Below are positions 12,005 through 23,408 of a stretch of DNA of 64,000 nucleotides, one piece after another. Location of the stretch: contig CAXKVR010000034.1 of assembly GCA_964058845.1 (NCBI GenBank), positions 372,001 through 436,000 on the forward strand, given 5' to 3'. Within the stretch, counting starts at the first letter, position 1; each line of letters begins with the position of its first letter. The notes beneath the pieces are model-generated. The model did not search any database. It was not told the origin of the DNA and saw only the letters and a list, made by a program, of their open reading frames with translations. A program made the translations under genes and the position numbers. Source of the stretch: Carex sylvatica. Its lineage: Eukaryota > Streptophyta > Magnoliopsida > Poales > Cyperaceae.

Positions 12005-14841
12005 TGTCATAAACTTTTTTATAACGTGCTCGTATTATGTCATATTATTTTTTTGAAAATTAGTAATGTTATGTTACGAAATTTTTACAATTAATTTTTA
12101 AATAAATTAAAAGTAAGAATCTGTGCTAATAAAATAAAGGTTTATACCTTAAATAAGATTTTCCTAGATAAGTAAATACAGTGTGAATCGAAATCGCATT
12201 GAAAATATGAATTTCTGGAACTTTAGAGGCTCAATGCGTCTGCACTGGTGGTGAGTGCGGATTGATGATCCGCACTGACCCCAACTTTTTTTTCTGAAAA
12301 TTGACTAAGTCCTGAGTGCGGGTGTCTCGACCCGCACTGAATTTCAATGCGGACGCATTAGGTTCGGACTTTTCTTGATTCAGTACCATTTTGAGAAAAA
12401 AATTGACTAAGTACTGAGTGCATCCGCACTGAAATTCAGTGCGTCCGCAGCACTCATGAATTTCCTGTAATTTTTCTGAAATCCTAAAATCTGTCCAAGT
12501 GATGAGTGCGGGTGACTGACCCGCACTAAAAATTAGTGCGTCCGCACTAGAGTATTTTTTTGTGTTTTCTGTGCCGTTTGAATTTTGACAAGGGCTGAGT
12601 GCGGGTGGCCGACAAGCACTAAAAACGAGTGCGTCTGCACTCAGAGAGATTTTTAATCAAAACTCAGATTTCTTTCTTTTCCTTTCTCTCTTTCTCCTCT
12701 GCCCCTTTTCCCCCTCTTTCCTGTGTGTTCCGCCAAAAGAAGAAGAAACGAAGGAGAGAGCCCCCTCCCCCTCTCAAACCGCCTAAAGGCGAAAGTAGAA
12801 GCGAGAAACTGACCGTAGATCTCTCCTAGCCCTTCCGTTCGGTACTTGTTTCTTTCATTTTTTCTCTCGAAGCCTCGGATTCTCTCGATTGTTCAGGTTT
12901 TCGTTTTAAACCCAAAATTTATGTTTGAAACTCTTGTATACTAGTCCTTTGAGCTTCCTTGTTAGTTATTTGCCGATTTTTCTCTCAATTTTGGAATTTC
13001 CAGTTTTAGGGTTTTCGGTACCAAATCCAAAAATTTGAAAATGTGATTGATTGATTAGGTTAATCCGACTAAATAGACTTGTAATCGGTAGGGTTTCCTT
13101 TTGATCTTAAAATGCTAGCACATGTATCGGTTAATTCGAATTTTGACCAAATCAGGGTTTAACCAATCGGTAAAAATAAATTGTTACCAAATTGAGATGG
13201 TATATGGTTTAGAGGACCTAATCACAAAGTGCGTGATGGTTAAGAAGCGTTAAGTAAGGAAACCTATAAAAATGGTATACGAATTTGGTTAAGAAAACAG
13301 GAAATAACGCGTGTCACCCAATTGAACCTTCCGACCATTGAACCAAGCCTAAACCAAATGAATACGTGTAATATAGGTGTAGGCTCGGTCGAGCAAGACT
13401 TTGCGGAGCCATTCGAGACGCCTGATCCATAACTTCGCTGTACGCTCGTCGTAATCAGGTGTGGGGTTCTTGGACTTGTTTGATGTTTTATTTTTAAAAA
13501 TTAAATTATTTCTCGATTGTCATGTTGAATACTTGATTGTTGCATAATTTTGTTTTGAATTCATGTGGTATGTTTGATCGTTGCATAATTGAAAAGGTGT
13601 GAGTTTATTTGCATAATCGAATCAAATTAGAACCAAATTCTTGTGATATAGTTGACTTGCATATTCGTCTGGTTGCCGAATTGAATTGTTATTCTGTGAT
13701 CTGATTATGGTTGAAAGTCACCACAAATTATCGATTGTAAAAATTATTGAGAATAAATTGGTGAAGTTGAGCTGTATAGCTGACTTTGACCCTGTGAACG
13801 AAATTGCAAAGTTGAGCTGTATAGCTGACTTTGATCCCAGGATCCTTCTGGCGCATTAGGTGAATGACCCTCATGTTTTCCCAGTACCGGTTGGGACGAG
13901 GAGTAGGTGACTGTATATATACATATATTTATATGTTGATTGTGATTGTGATTGTGATTGTGGGTGACTCGTGTGTAACGTTTATGACTCGGGAGTATTA
14001 TCCTACATGATAATGCATTTGGAAAGTCAATTAAATGATATGATATTTCGAATGATCTCAAAGAGAATTTTCATTATATGATTTCAAACCAGACTTTAGG
14101 AAACGGTTAAGCCAAAGCACTGCAGATGGGTGTCAGATAAAGGGTCCAGCTAGGTGGAACGTCTGTAGGTGTCAGTAACCCTACAAACGAGGGTCGGATA
14201 AAGGGTCCAGCTCGATGGAACATCTGTAGGTGCTACTGGCCTTATAAAAATGAGTTAAACCTGTTATGTTCTCGTTTGAACTTCATCTTGAAAATTCCAT
14301 TAGCTATATTTCATTTGATTATCTGTTATCAAGCATATGCATTCATTTATATATATTGTGGTAGAAGTGTGAAAGTGATTTCGTATGGATTTTATTTTGT
14401 GAAAATAGAGTATAATTGCAAGTCCAATAACCTGATTGTGGCAAATTCGCACTGAGAATGAAATTCTCACCCCCACCCTTTGGGTAATTTTACAGGTTCT
14501 GGTGCGACTAGATCTGGGGAGGCACGTGAGTAGTAGGCCCCCGGTATATGTCACATTTACCATAGTCGTTATTTTTGTTATTTGACTAGAGATGTGTATA
14601 GTTATATGTACTGATTTTGTTGTATAACTCTCTATGTCATACCTGACAGTTGGTATCCGTAGGAAATACCTTTGATATATTATACTTGTACCAGTCTCGG
14701 GTACTTTGATTATTATATATGACTTGTTTTATATATTTTTGTCGTGTATTCTGAGTGTGTGTTGAACTGCCTTGTAAGTATACACGGAGTTGTATGCTTA
14801 CGGCGGGGGACTGTTGCGACCCATGACCGCAGGGTGTGACA
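12005..14841 (+). mobile_element. Solo LTR, 2837 bp, probably Ty3/gypsy
   Basis: The element starts TGTCATAAAC and ends GGGTGTGACA, so the termini are the inverted pair TGTCA/TGACA. The flanking 5-bp duplication AGTAA is at 12000-12004 and 14842-14846. There is no gag or pol coding between the ends, so it is a solo LTR left by unequal recombination. Inside are an array of GTGCGG/CCGCAC palindromes (12240-12645), a pyrimidine-rich leader-like tract, a 47-bp direct repeat at about 13766-13835, and a repeated 'gataaagggtccagct' unit at 14134-14215. The Ty3/gypsy assignment rests on size and terminal sequence only. Confidence 0.85.
12240..12645. repeat. Tandem palindrome array inside the solo LTR
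   Basis: There are about nine short palindromic units built on GTGCGG...CCGCAC or GTGCGtcCGCAC cores, for example gagtgcgggtgtctcgaccc and tagtgcgtccgcacta. Longer imperfect repeats of roughly 90-130 bp carry them (shared ttgactaagt.ctgagtgc). It lies upstream of the pyrimidine-rich leader, where LTR promoter elements would be expected. Function is unknown. Confidence 0.75.
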
Positions 14842-14930
14842 AGTAACGATGCGTGAATAGACACAACATAGAATATGCAAGTCACAATATGTGACCTACA
14901 CATACCATGCCGTGCCGCCGTATCCTAGTA

Positions 14931-16725
14931 TGATATATAGCTATATTAATTTATGAATTATTTCAAGTTAGCTGGGAATTTTTTTAATCACGAGACGCTA
15001 TATTTCCATGAAATTAACTTCGAAAGTAATCTGCATATCTTTACGAATTGATAATTTGTTTCTAAAATAAGGTATGGATTAGTACAGTAATGACGCTGCA
15101 CAGAACGGATGATTGTTCTATAGACGTGCGATACTAATAATTTTCGGAGATTAAAATTCAGAGAACATCAAAATAAAAGAGAGAGATATCTCTCCTTATA
15201 TTTTTATAACAGAAAATTTCTAGAAAAAATTGTCTACTTTATTCACCCACAAGCCGAGTAATATAGCTACTACTCAATGTAGAAACTAAATAGCAAATTT
15301 ACCAATATTTGATAACATATAACAATTCAAATTCCTAAATAATAATTTAGACTGTAGCGAGCTACTGTCCAGAGACAAAATTCAGAAATAAAATATAAAG
15401 ATAAAATATTACCATAAGACTAAAGTAAGTAAATATTTTGCTGATTTGCTGAAATTAAGCTCCTAATTCGGATGCTCCTGCATCAAGTAAACAATAGTTT
15501 CTCTTGATATATAGTGGTAAGAGGTGTTTTGTAAAAGAAGTTAAGGGCAGTTCAGTCATTTTATCTCACATTACATCCATGTCGTGCTTTAGCATTATAT
15601 TTTTTAAAAATCACAGTAATGGGATTAATTTGAAAATAAACAATATGTATCCGGACTCGAAACCGATTATACCGATTCAACCCGAGATCAAATTCAAGAC
15701 TAAATTAAGGATTTAACTCTTTAAGTATGTATTTCATTCAAGTAGCCACGCAAAATAGTTGGGCAAACTTGCATATTATGCCATAAAATTCAAAGTTTCC
15801 TAATAGTAAACTGGAATGGTTTCTTTTCTAATGAACAACACTTTCAAAAGAAAAAAAAAAAGAAAAAAAAAGGAGAACTTATCTTTCTAGTGGCAAAGGC
15901 ACATGGTTCCTATATGAGAAGTTATGGGTTCAAAACTCATAAAGTAAAATTTTTTTCTATAATATACATAGGAGTTTGAAAATGTATTAGATGGCTTGAC
16001 CTCCAACTCATGATTTCAAAAAAAAAAAAAGGATAATGAATATCTCACAAAAAAATTGGAACAAAGGTAAAGAAGAAATCAATATCCACCAACAATATGA
16101 ATTGACAAAATTATTTCTCATTATGATAGAATCTTACTCCAGAAAAATATCCACAAAAAAATTCAAGATAATGAAAATTGTGACCTAATAAAATTGCTAA
16201 ATCCTTTCGTAAAAAAGGAGAGTAGCATTTACACTGAGAACCACTGCTTCTGACACCTCTAACACTTGACGGTTGGATGCATAAAACCACTTGCTATTAC
16301 TGACTTGTTAAGATCCTTCACATAGACATAGACGAGTTAACATAAGATAACACTACCAATAGATGACTAGTGAGAATTGCTACATGTTCACATAATTACC
16401 CCACATCTAAAAACAATTTTGTAAAACTAAGTTAAAAAATCTTCAGGGGCAATTTAATCGATTTTGCATGATCTAACATGGTTTTATTACTCAACCAAAC
16501 TAATAGATGACTAGTGTTGTAACATGCAAATGATAAATTATTTTGGTTTCGCTTCCAAACATTTGATCCAGTTTGCAGAAGGAAAAATTCTACATGTACC
16601 CTATACAAGATAAAAAAAAATCAAGTATAACTTCCAAGAAGGAACAATTCTCATTTGATGATGTATACGTGCTAATTTAATTATTGCAGAGGTAAGTCAT
16701 AAGTGCAATTCTCACAATCCAACAT
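14931..16725 (-). pseudogene. Truncated duplicate of the UBP27-like gene 3' end and flank
   Basis: This segment is homologous, in the same order, to the 3' flank and 3' part of the gene at 29572-33233. Position 14940 onward matches about 28780 onward. 15504-15800 matches about 28950-29240. 16175-16320 matches the last exon (29560-29695). The copy then jumps to sequence equivalent to 31028 onward and continues to a match of about 31620. It has therefore lost roughly 1.3 kb covering several exons and keeps only the C-terminal codons of the last exon. It cannot make a working protease. It also contains a SINE absent from the parent locus. The annotation is from direct comparison within the window. 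Confidence 0.8.
15884..16030 (+). mobile_element. SINE-like element, copy 1
   Basis: It starts tctagtggcaaaggcacatg, has a box-B-like gggttcaaaac at 15926-15936, and ends in poly-A. Related copies are at 35254 and 37521. It interrupts the duplicated UBP27 flank, while the parental flank near 29280 lacks it, so the insertion post-dates the duplication. The RNA polymerase III promoter is inferred from the boxes only. Confidence 0.6.
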
Positions 16726-16994
16726 AAAATATTCTCTGGTTTTAATCTTTTACATCTTTTTTTCTTTTTGATAAAAGTAGAAAAAATCCACCAATTTTCA
16801 TTTTGAAATGACTAGTTTGAAACCACAATACCAAACAACTATTATTAGGCTCCCTATTACAACATGTATTTAAATGTTCTTACAACTAAGAGATTACAAA
16901 CAATAAAGCTGCTAACTTTTAGCCTTTTACTTGAGCGTTTAGTACATCTAGCTACCAGCATAAGCTAACTAGTCCTTTACTGCTTTAGCATTGT

Positions 16995-18057
16995 TCAGTG
17001 TTCACAACATCTCATCAGATGTTGACCTTCTTACGCAAATCAACCAAAAGGGAAGGGAAAGAAAGCATCACATGCAGATATTCTTCAGTGAGTATTCTGT
17101 GAAATTTTCTGATTTGGAGACAAACTCAAGGCACTTCTCCTTGAGCCAAGCAGAGTTGTGCTGCTCTGCCAAACTCAAAGTTATCAAGACCGTTTCAATA
17201 GATAAAGCAACACACAACCTCTATTCACATTGTGCCTTGAGCATTTGTAAAGCATAGCGATCAGCAGCTACAAATAAATCCTGGATCAATTCAACTGAGA
17301 GTATTTTATGCTCTCGGTGTTCAAAGTTAAAATCGTCAGTATAAATGAAATGAAGTATAGCCTTGAACACCTCAGTTTTCATGTCATTGATCTTGATGCA
17401 GCTTGAGTTAGCTTATGTGAAGGGACCATTTAGCTCTTGCCTGAAACACTGGTGATCTGGCAACCAACAAGAATCTGTGAGCAGATATTTTCTCCCCTTC
17501 AACCTTAAAAGTCACATCAAAGCTCTCTCCCTTCCTCTAGAGCTTCTCTATATCCTCATACAACCCCCCTGAAAAGTCATCAACTCCACTTGGTGCACTC
17601 AGAACTCTACTGTTGCAATAAATAACAAGCATGCCATCCTTACAACAGCAAGCTTCTATTTTATGATGAACTTAACATCACAGTCACCAGGATTAGTAAA
17701 GATACCTGATGTAGGTTTCGCAATTGACACAAGTTTCCCTTTGTTGTCAAGTATGGCCAAGGAGTACTCTGCATAGATATCCTCTGCTTCGCTCAAAAGG
17801 CTTAGGTAAAGGGCTGCAAAGGGAGACCCGTCGTTTTCTTCACTTTCTTCATCGTTTTCTTCACTTTTTGCATCATTTTCTTGGTCTGAATCTGACACAT
17901 GTGGGCAAAATTCTAGAGCCCAATCGTAGCCTTCAACACTGAAGGGACAGGAAGAGATTACTGGGATATGTTTCGATTTTAAGTAATCAAATTCAAAGCG
18001 GTGTGTTATACTCTTGATTCTGGCAAGATAGGGGCTTCCCAAGCATTGCACCGCCAT
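16995..18057 (-). pseudogene. Decayed MATH-BTB (BPM-type) gene
   Basis: An open frame from 18057 to 17656 encodes a MATH-like domain (YDWALEFCPHVSD, then PFAALYLSLLSEAEDIYAEY, then SLAILDNKGKLV). Past its stop, the family reading resumes in another frame (KDGMLVIYCNSRVLSAPSG). It meets a TAG after LYEDIEKL and runs on as BTB sequence (GESFDVTFKVEGEKISAHRF, then LLVARSPVFQA). The middle of BTB is missing. Sequence resumes at KTEVFKAILHFIYTDDFNFE and DLFVAADRYALQMLKAQCE, meets another TAG, then shows helical BACK-like sequence (LCVALSIETVLITLSLAEQH). Intact members are adaptors of CUL3 ubiquitin ligases. With a frameshift, two in-frame stops and an internal deletion, this copy is non-functional as a full protein. 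An acidic EENDEESEEND insert lies in the MATH part. Confidence 0.85.
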
Positions 18058-18699
18058 CTGAAGACTAATCTAGTAATTTCATCCAACATAATCATTTATA
18101 AGTATAAAGCACAGATGAATTGTGTAAATAAATTATTTATTGTTGAAGGAATCCAACTGGATATGGATAATTAAGGTTTCAAGGGATGGCAAGAAAGAGA
18201 AGTACGTGGATGCAAGTAATCAAGAGATACGAGTCATTTGAAAATTTATCAAATAATAAAAACGAATTGGTTTTCTATGAAACATGAAAAACACACAAGG
18301 AATTAAAAAAAATGTTATTACTTGACCAATTGAAAAGTACTTTTAAGTCAGTCAGTAAAATTAATTAGCCACAAAATGATATTAGAAATCCTTAAATAAT
18401 GGGGATAACATATCCAATTTGATCAACAATTGAGAGAAACGGGGACAGAGTAGACATTTAGGAGGCGAAGCCTCCAACAACGACGCACATACTTAGAACA
18501 AAGCCAAATAAAACACCTCTTTGGTTTAGCAGCTTTACTTTTTTCATTAATGCAATGACTTTAACAAATTATGTTAAGAACCTAGGTTTCAAGGTGTCGA
18601 ATCTGTAAAAAGAAAACCTAAAATAGCTACAATCAAGAAATATAAATGGTAGTTTGGTTTTCAATCAGATACTTTGAAAACCTGTGATTGCGAACATGC

Positions 18700-18815
18700 A
18701 CAGAGTGAGAGAGAGAGAGAGAGAGAGGAGAAGAGAGACCTAATATCTTCAACTGGAATGCAACCTGGTCAATTGGGATTTGGGATTTGGGATTTGGGAT
18801 TTGGGAATTGGGAAT
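18700..18815. repeat. (GA)n tract and GGGATTT heptamer repeat
   Basis: A GA run at about 18706-18732 is followed by four to five tandem GGGATTT units at about 18777-18807. They lie just upstream of the MATH-BTB relic. The heptamer is not a permutation of the plant telomere unit TTTAGGG. Confidence 0.8.
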
Positions 18816-19103
18816 ATTTTAAGCGGGAAATGTGTTGGAGATGGCGCTAATTAGGTTTTACTTGATGGATGTTATTTTGGGCCTTACGCATCTCAATTTA
18901 CAACTAGGCCCAAACTAGTTATATGGCTGATCCATATCTCTCTCAGTTGTTGTCATTGGGAAATGTTATCTGCATTGTAGATGTTATTTCGATCCAATTC
19001 ATTATTGATGGATAAATTATTTTTTTTGATAAAAAGGCTGTGCTAAGTAACTAAAATTTTGGTGGACAGTAAATCCGCAATTTCTCTAGCTAAGAATCCG
19101 GGG

Positions 19104-19290
19104 TTTCATGATTGAAGCAAACACATTGATGCAAAGTTTCATTTCATTTAGGATTGCATTACAAGCAAGGAGATTGAGGTAGAATATATCAAAACTGTTA
19201 ACCAAGTTGTGGATATTTTTACAAAACTCCTCAAAACTGAAAGGTTTCAGCACTTTAGAGAGATGATTGGAGTTGTGAAGGTGTTGAAAA
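19104..19290 (+). pseudogene. Ty1/copia pol C-terminal remnant
   Basis: One frame reads SKHIDAKFHFI, then a stop, then DCITSKEIEVEYIKTVNQVV, DIFTKLLKTERFQHFREMIG and VVK. This is the end of the copia RNase H region (pattern HIDVKxHFIR...ADIFTKxL). No LTRs or upstream pol are visible. It is a fragment with an in-frame stop. Confidence 0.75.
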
Positions 19291-20023
19291 AAAATGAAGA
19301 AATTAAACTTGACTCATCAAATTATGTATTGGGCAAAAAAACTAAACAGATTGATGATAGGATTTAAAATGCCTAACATGGTCCAACTGGCACAAATAAA
19401 GTATGAATTTAAAGCTCTTTTATATCTATTCTAAGATGGTGAAGTTTCAAGTCCATTAGAGTTTCATATCAAAAATTATGAGTGTTTAATTGAAGCATGT
19501 ACATATATACTGTTTTGGTTTTGTTTTCCTCGCATTATATCAACAAAATTATTATGCTTTTTTCTGCATTGTCTTAATTGTCAGCACCAAAGCAAAACGA
19601 GACTTTCTGAGTTATGAAGGAATATTGTTTAAGGAGGTTGGGTGAGACGTGAGGCAATTTTTTAGACAATTTTTGGCGATTGATAGAAAATAGAAAAGAA
19701 AAAACAAAAACAAAACAAAAAACCACTGCGTAAAAGAAAAAAGAGTGTCCAATTCTTGTTAGTATAGATTTCGGATCCAATCGCATTCGCAGATGTCACG
19801 CTCACAGGCTTGCCAACTCCAAACCCTATATCCAAAGGCTTCGCGTCCAATTTTGAGCTTTGATGGGCCATCACTGGCGACTGGGCCGTATTGACCTGCC
19901 TTGCTGAGTGCACCAGCGCGCCAACACTCGATCAAGCCTATTACGCATGCTAAATTGCGCACTGCTCTGATCTATCGACATGTGTAAGACATCCGTGCTC
20001 GTTCCACTCCAGCCAACTCAGTC

Positions 20024-23000
20024 TGTCTCAAATGCAGATCCATAGGTCATGTGATTCAACAGTGCCGAAATGCGCAACTGTGCTTCGTTTGCAACAATTT
20101 TGGCCATAAATCAAAATTTTGAAAACGTATCACCCTCCAGTATAGAAAAGGCGGGAAAACCCTCGACCTAACCCTAGATACTCAGATCTACAGAATCTGA
20201 ACAGTCACGTAAGTGACTCACCACTCCCCAAACCTCCATCTAAAGTTTTACACCGTATTCAAGTGGCTAAACCAGCAGATCGATCTGGTGGTGCTCCGTC
20301 TTCTGCTATGGCTTACCTAGCTCCGATCACACAGCTCGTTGCTACTCCCCGGTCCTTGGCCGTAGAGGCGGTGCTACTCCAGAGCTTTGCCCTCGACGAC
20401 ATTGCTGCCTGAGGTCCTGGGAGAGTTGAAACTGAGTTACGGAAGGCTCATCACGATTACAACTGGATTGTTGTTGTTTTTGATGAATTCAAGTACCTGA
20501 TCAAAGCTCCAAACAAACCATGGCTCGAATCCCTAACAGCTCGGGGTTTTCTCCATCTTGAATCGGTCAAGTTTCCCATGATAGCGTGGGAAGGGGTATT
20601 CAGTGAAGGTCTGTCTCTAGAGGTCATCTGGCTTTGAGTTTATGGATTCCCGTTGGTGATGAACGAATAGATTGAGATTGAACACATATTCAATCCTTTC
20701 GATGCTTTCCTACTAGAAATTGATACGGCGACCGATAATGGCTATGATGTTCATTTCCTGCAATTGAAGATGGAGGCGTGTGATAGGAACTGCATCCCTA
20801 AACAATATATGGTTCCCCTCCGACAGATCGACGGTCGTCGATCGATGTATGATATGGAAATCAAAATAAAGATGTTGTTCTAGCAATAATATTTTTCGTC
20901 TATTTGACTAATTTGTAAAAATATACAATTATTGAATTTTATGATTTCTTCTATTTTTAGAGTTATGCAGGTTCAAGCTAATTGGAATTGCAATATGAAT
21001 TGCTTGAACTGAAGAAATCATGAAAACAGTTATTAAGATTTTAAATTGTAATATTTTAAATTTGGTAAAGTGTGTTTGATGTTGTTTCAACGGGATATAA
21101 ACGTTGGTAACATTTGTAAAACGTTATAACGATTTAACATGTAAGAAAATGCAAAGAGACAGCTTGATCAAACTCATATTTAATCTCAAATGTTACAGAC
21201 ATTTTATAAATGTTGTAACGTTTTAATTAAATTTGTGTTTCTTAAAATTCTATTTTTGATCAAGTTTTACAGAGCCAAATCATTGTGAACATTTTATAAA
21301 CATTGGTAACGTTTTGATCGATCTCACATAAAAAGAAAACATAAATTCAAATTGAGGTAAAATGTTATAACATTTTATCAAACGTATGTAACATTTTAAG
21401 TCAAAAAGCTCATTTTGGAGCTGTCTCTATAAATAGACCTTTGGGCTTCTCCCCAAAGGTATCCCAACCGACCCTAACATTTCAAAAAGAGATTTTTCTG
21501 TGAGCTTGGTTCCTCCATTGTTAATTGAGCTTAAAACTTCAATATCTCTCAAACTACCTCAAACCCACTTCAATAGTATTAAGTTAGATTAGGTTAAAGT
21601 GATATTTAGAGTGTTTCTCTTGAGATTCTAAACTTGAGATCTTGTTCTCTCTTTGAGTTGGTCGTGTGACTTCCAGAAGGTTTTGTAAGGGCTCACTGGT
21701 TCACAAGTTGTATTCCTTTCTCGTTGGGTATAGAAAGACGCACCTAGAAGAGGTTGCGAAGTCCCGGAGACGTAGGCCTTTGATTTGTCGAACTCCGTTA
21801 TCACCCTGCGTGTCAAATTTCTCTAAACTCATCTATTTACTTTTAATTATGATTATTTTCAATTTTTAGAGTAATTAGTGGTGCATTTAGTATAACAAGA
21901 GACTCCTCGAACGGAGAGCTTAAATGCTTGGGCACGCAGGAAAGAATGTCGACCATACCCTAATGGGACTGAGTTTGGGCAGAAACCCAGCCCTGACACT
22001 TCTGGTAACAACACTTGTACTGGTACAGGCGGTGCTGAACCCAACTTGTTCGGTACTGGTCATGCTGGTGCACCATTTTCTCATCCTAATGGCCTTCCCC
22101 CTTCTGGTGACTGTCAACACCAACATGATGAGGTTCCTTCCTCTGACATGATGGAGGAAAAGAAAATAGAGTCTCTACAACAAGATTTTGCTCTCTGGGC
22201 ACAGCAGGTTAACCACCTTTCTGGGGAAGGATCTAGTACCATTACCCCAACTGCTGCTGCTTCTGTTATACTGCCTCTCCTACTGTCTCACCAGAGTCAA
22301 CAAACTGGCAATCTACCACCTCCTCCCCTATCTAACTCTATGCCAGTCAATCATCCACCTCTAGAGGCTCCTTTTGCATCAACTGTGAAAGAAGTGGAGA
22401 ATCCTTCTGTCACCGAATATCCTTCTGCTACAGAGGTTTCTTCTACTACAGAGACTCATTCTGTAAGTCTCCACATGTCTCCATCCCCTACTGATTTCTG
22501 TTTCACTATGCCAGATGCCACCTCAGCTGGTCTGCCAGTTACCACACCAGCTGGTCTGTTAGAAACTCTACTTACCTCTACTAACAATCCCACTCTAGAC
22601 TTTTCTCCTATCACTCCCACACCTTACCCCTCTGATAGTGAAGATGACAACACCCCTATCTCAGAACTGGCTAAGAAACTCACTTCTAATTCTTCTACAC
22701 ATCCCAAATCTAAACCCAAAGCTAAAACTCCCTCCTCGAAGTCAGGTCTTATCCCCAATCAGCAAATGTGGGCTGAGAGATTGAAAAAGTATCCACCCAA
22801 GGGAAATAAAAGTAAATACACCTGGGGGAGGAAACCTAAAAAGACCTCCTCCCTATCTGTTAAGAAGAAAGTCTCATTTGCTGTTAAAGGTGCTGGTTCC
22901 AATTTCACTGGTCCTACTTCCAGAAGCAGTGCCAGACTCAATGCAGCTACCTGAGAGATGCACCAGGCTCATCCCCTGCTCAGCCCATTCCACTATCTGA

Positions 23001-23115
23001 CTCTGAATCTGAAAATCCTGACATCCCTGCACAACCTAGACCAAGGAGAAGCCTGAGAGTTACTAATCAAGCTGACCCTGCCTCCACCATTAGTAAGGCC
23101 AGAAAGAGAAAATAG
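20024..23115 (+). pseudogene. LINE ORF1 relic (zinc-knuckle RNA-binding protein)
   Basis: Two CCHC knuckles are visible at 20024-20121 (CLKCRSIGHVIQQC and CFVCNNFGHKSKF, stopped before its last Cys). A domain follows with FKYLIKAPNKPWLESLTARG and VYGFPL, with stops. A solo LTR interrupts at 20873-21897. Beyond it, TPRTESLNAWARRKECRPYP opens a long Pro/Ser/Thr-rich frame (from 22046 also an uninterrupted 302-residue frame) with a basic stretch (KPKKTSSLSVKKKVSFAVKG). A frameshift near 22950 leads to SLRVTNQADPASTISKARKR and a stop at 23115. ORF1 proteins of plant L1 elements bind element RNA. Confidence 0.75.
20873..21897 (+). mobile_element. Solo LTR inserted in LINE ORF1
   Basis: The ends are TGTT...AACA. 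The flanks are AAAGA (20868-20872) and AGAGA (21898-21902), a 5-bp duplication with one mismatch. Dropping the element and one flank copy rejoins LINE ORF1 in frame as EIKIKTPRTES, which is strong support. A TATA box (TATAAATA, 21428-21435) precedes a leader-like region. There are no pol genes. Superfamily is uncertain, perhaps copia. Confidence 0.8.
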
Positions 23116-23408
23116 GCAGCCACTGGAAGCTCTCATGCTTCAGGTAACATACCCATGTTAAATACATTCCCTTACTCTAGACTTAGTTTAGATCAGATAG
23201 TAGATTTTTTTCAAGTATATCATATTAGATTAGGCAATTCCTCTGAAGACTTTAAGACACTAATATAACAAATACAACTAATGGATAGATGTAGATTTGA
23301 ACTGGTAGTCAAGGATTTACTTTATCAAGCTAAGATAGATAGTAGACCAGTCACTTTAGATTTAGTACATCTTAGTAGTAGTATCCAAGAGAATCCAGTA
23401 GTCAGTCA

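Noticed and set aside
18777..18807. Interstitial telomere repeat
   Set aside because: The unit is GGGATTT, not a permutation of the plant TTTAGGG repeat.
22759..22941. Minus-strand open frames across the LINE
   Set aside because: They are shadows of LINE ORF1 and ORF2 with no family signature.
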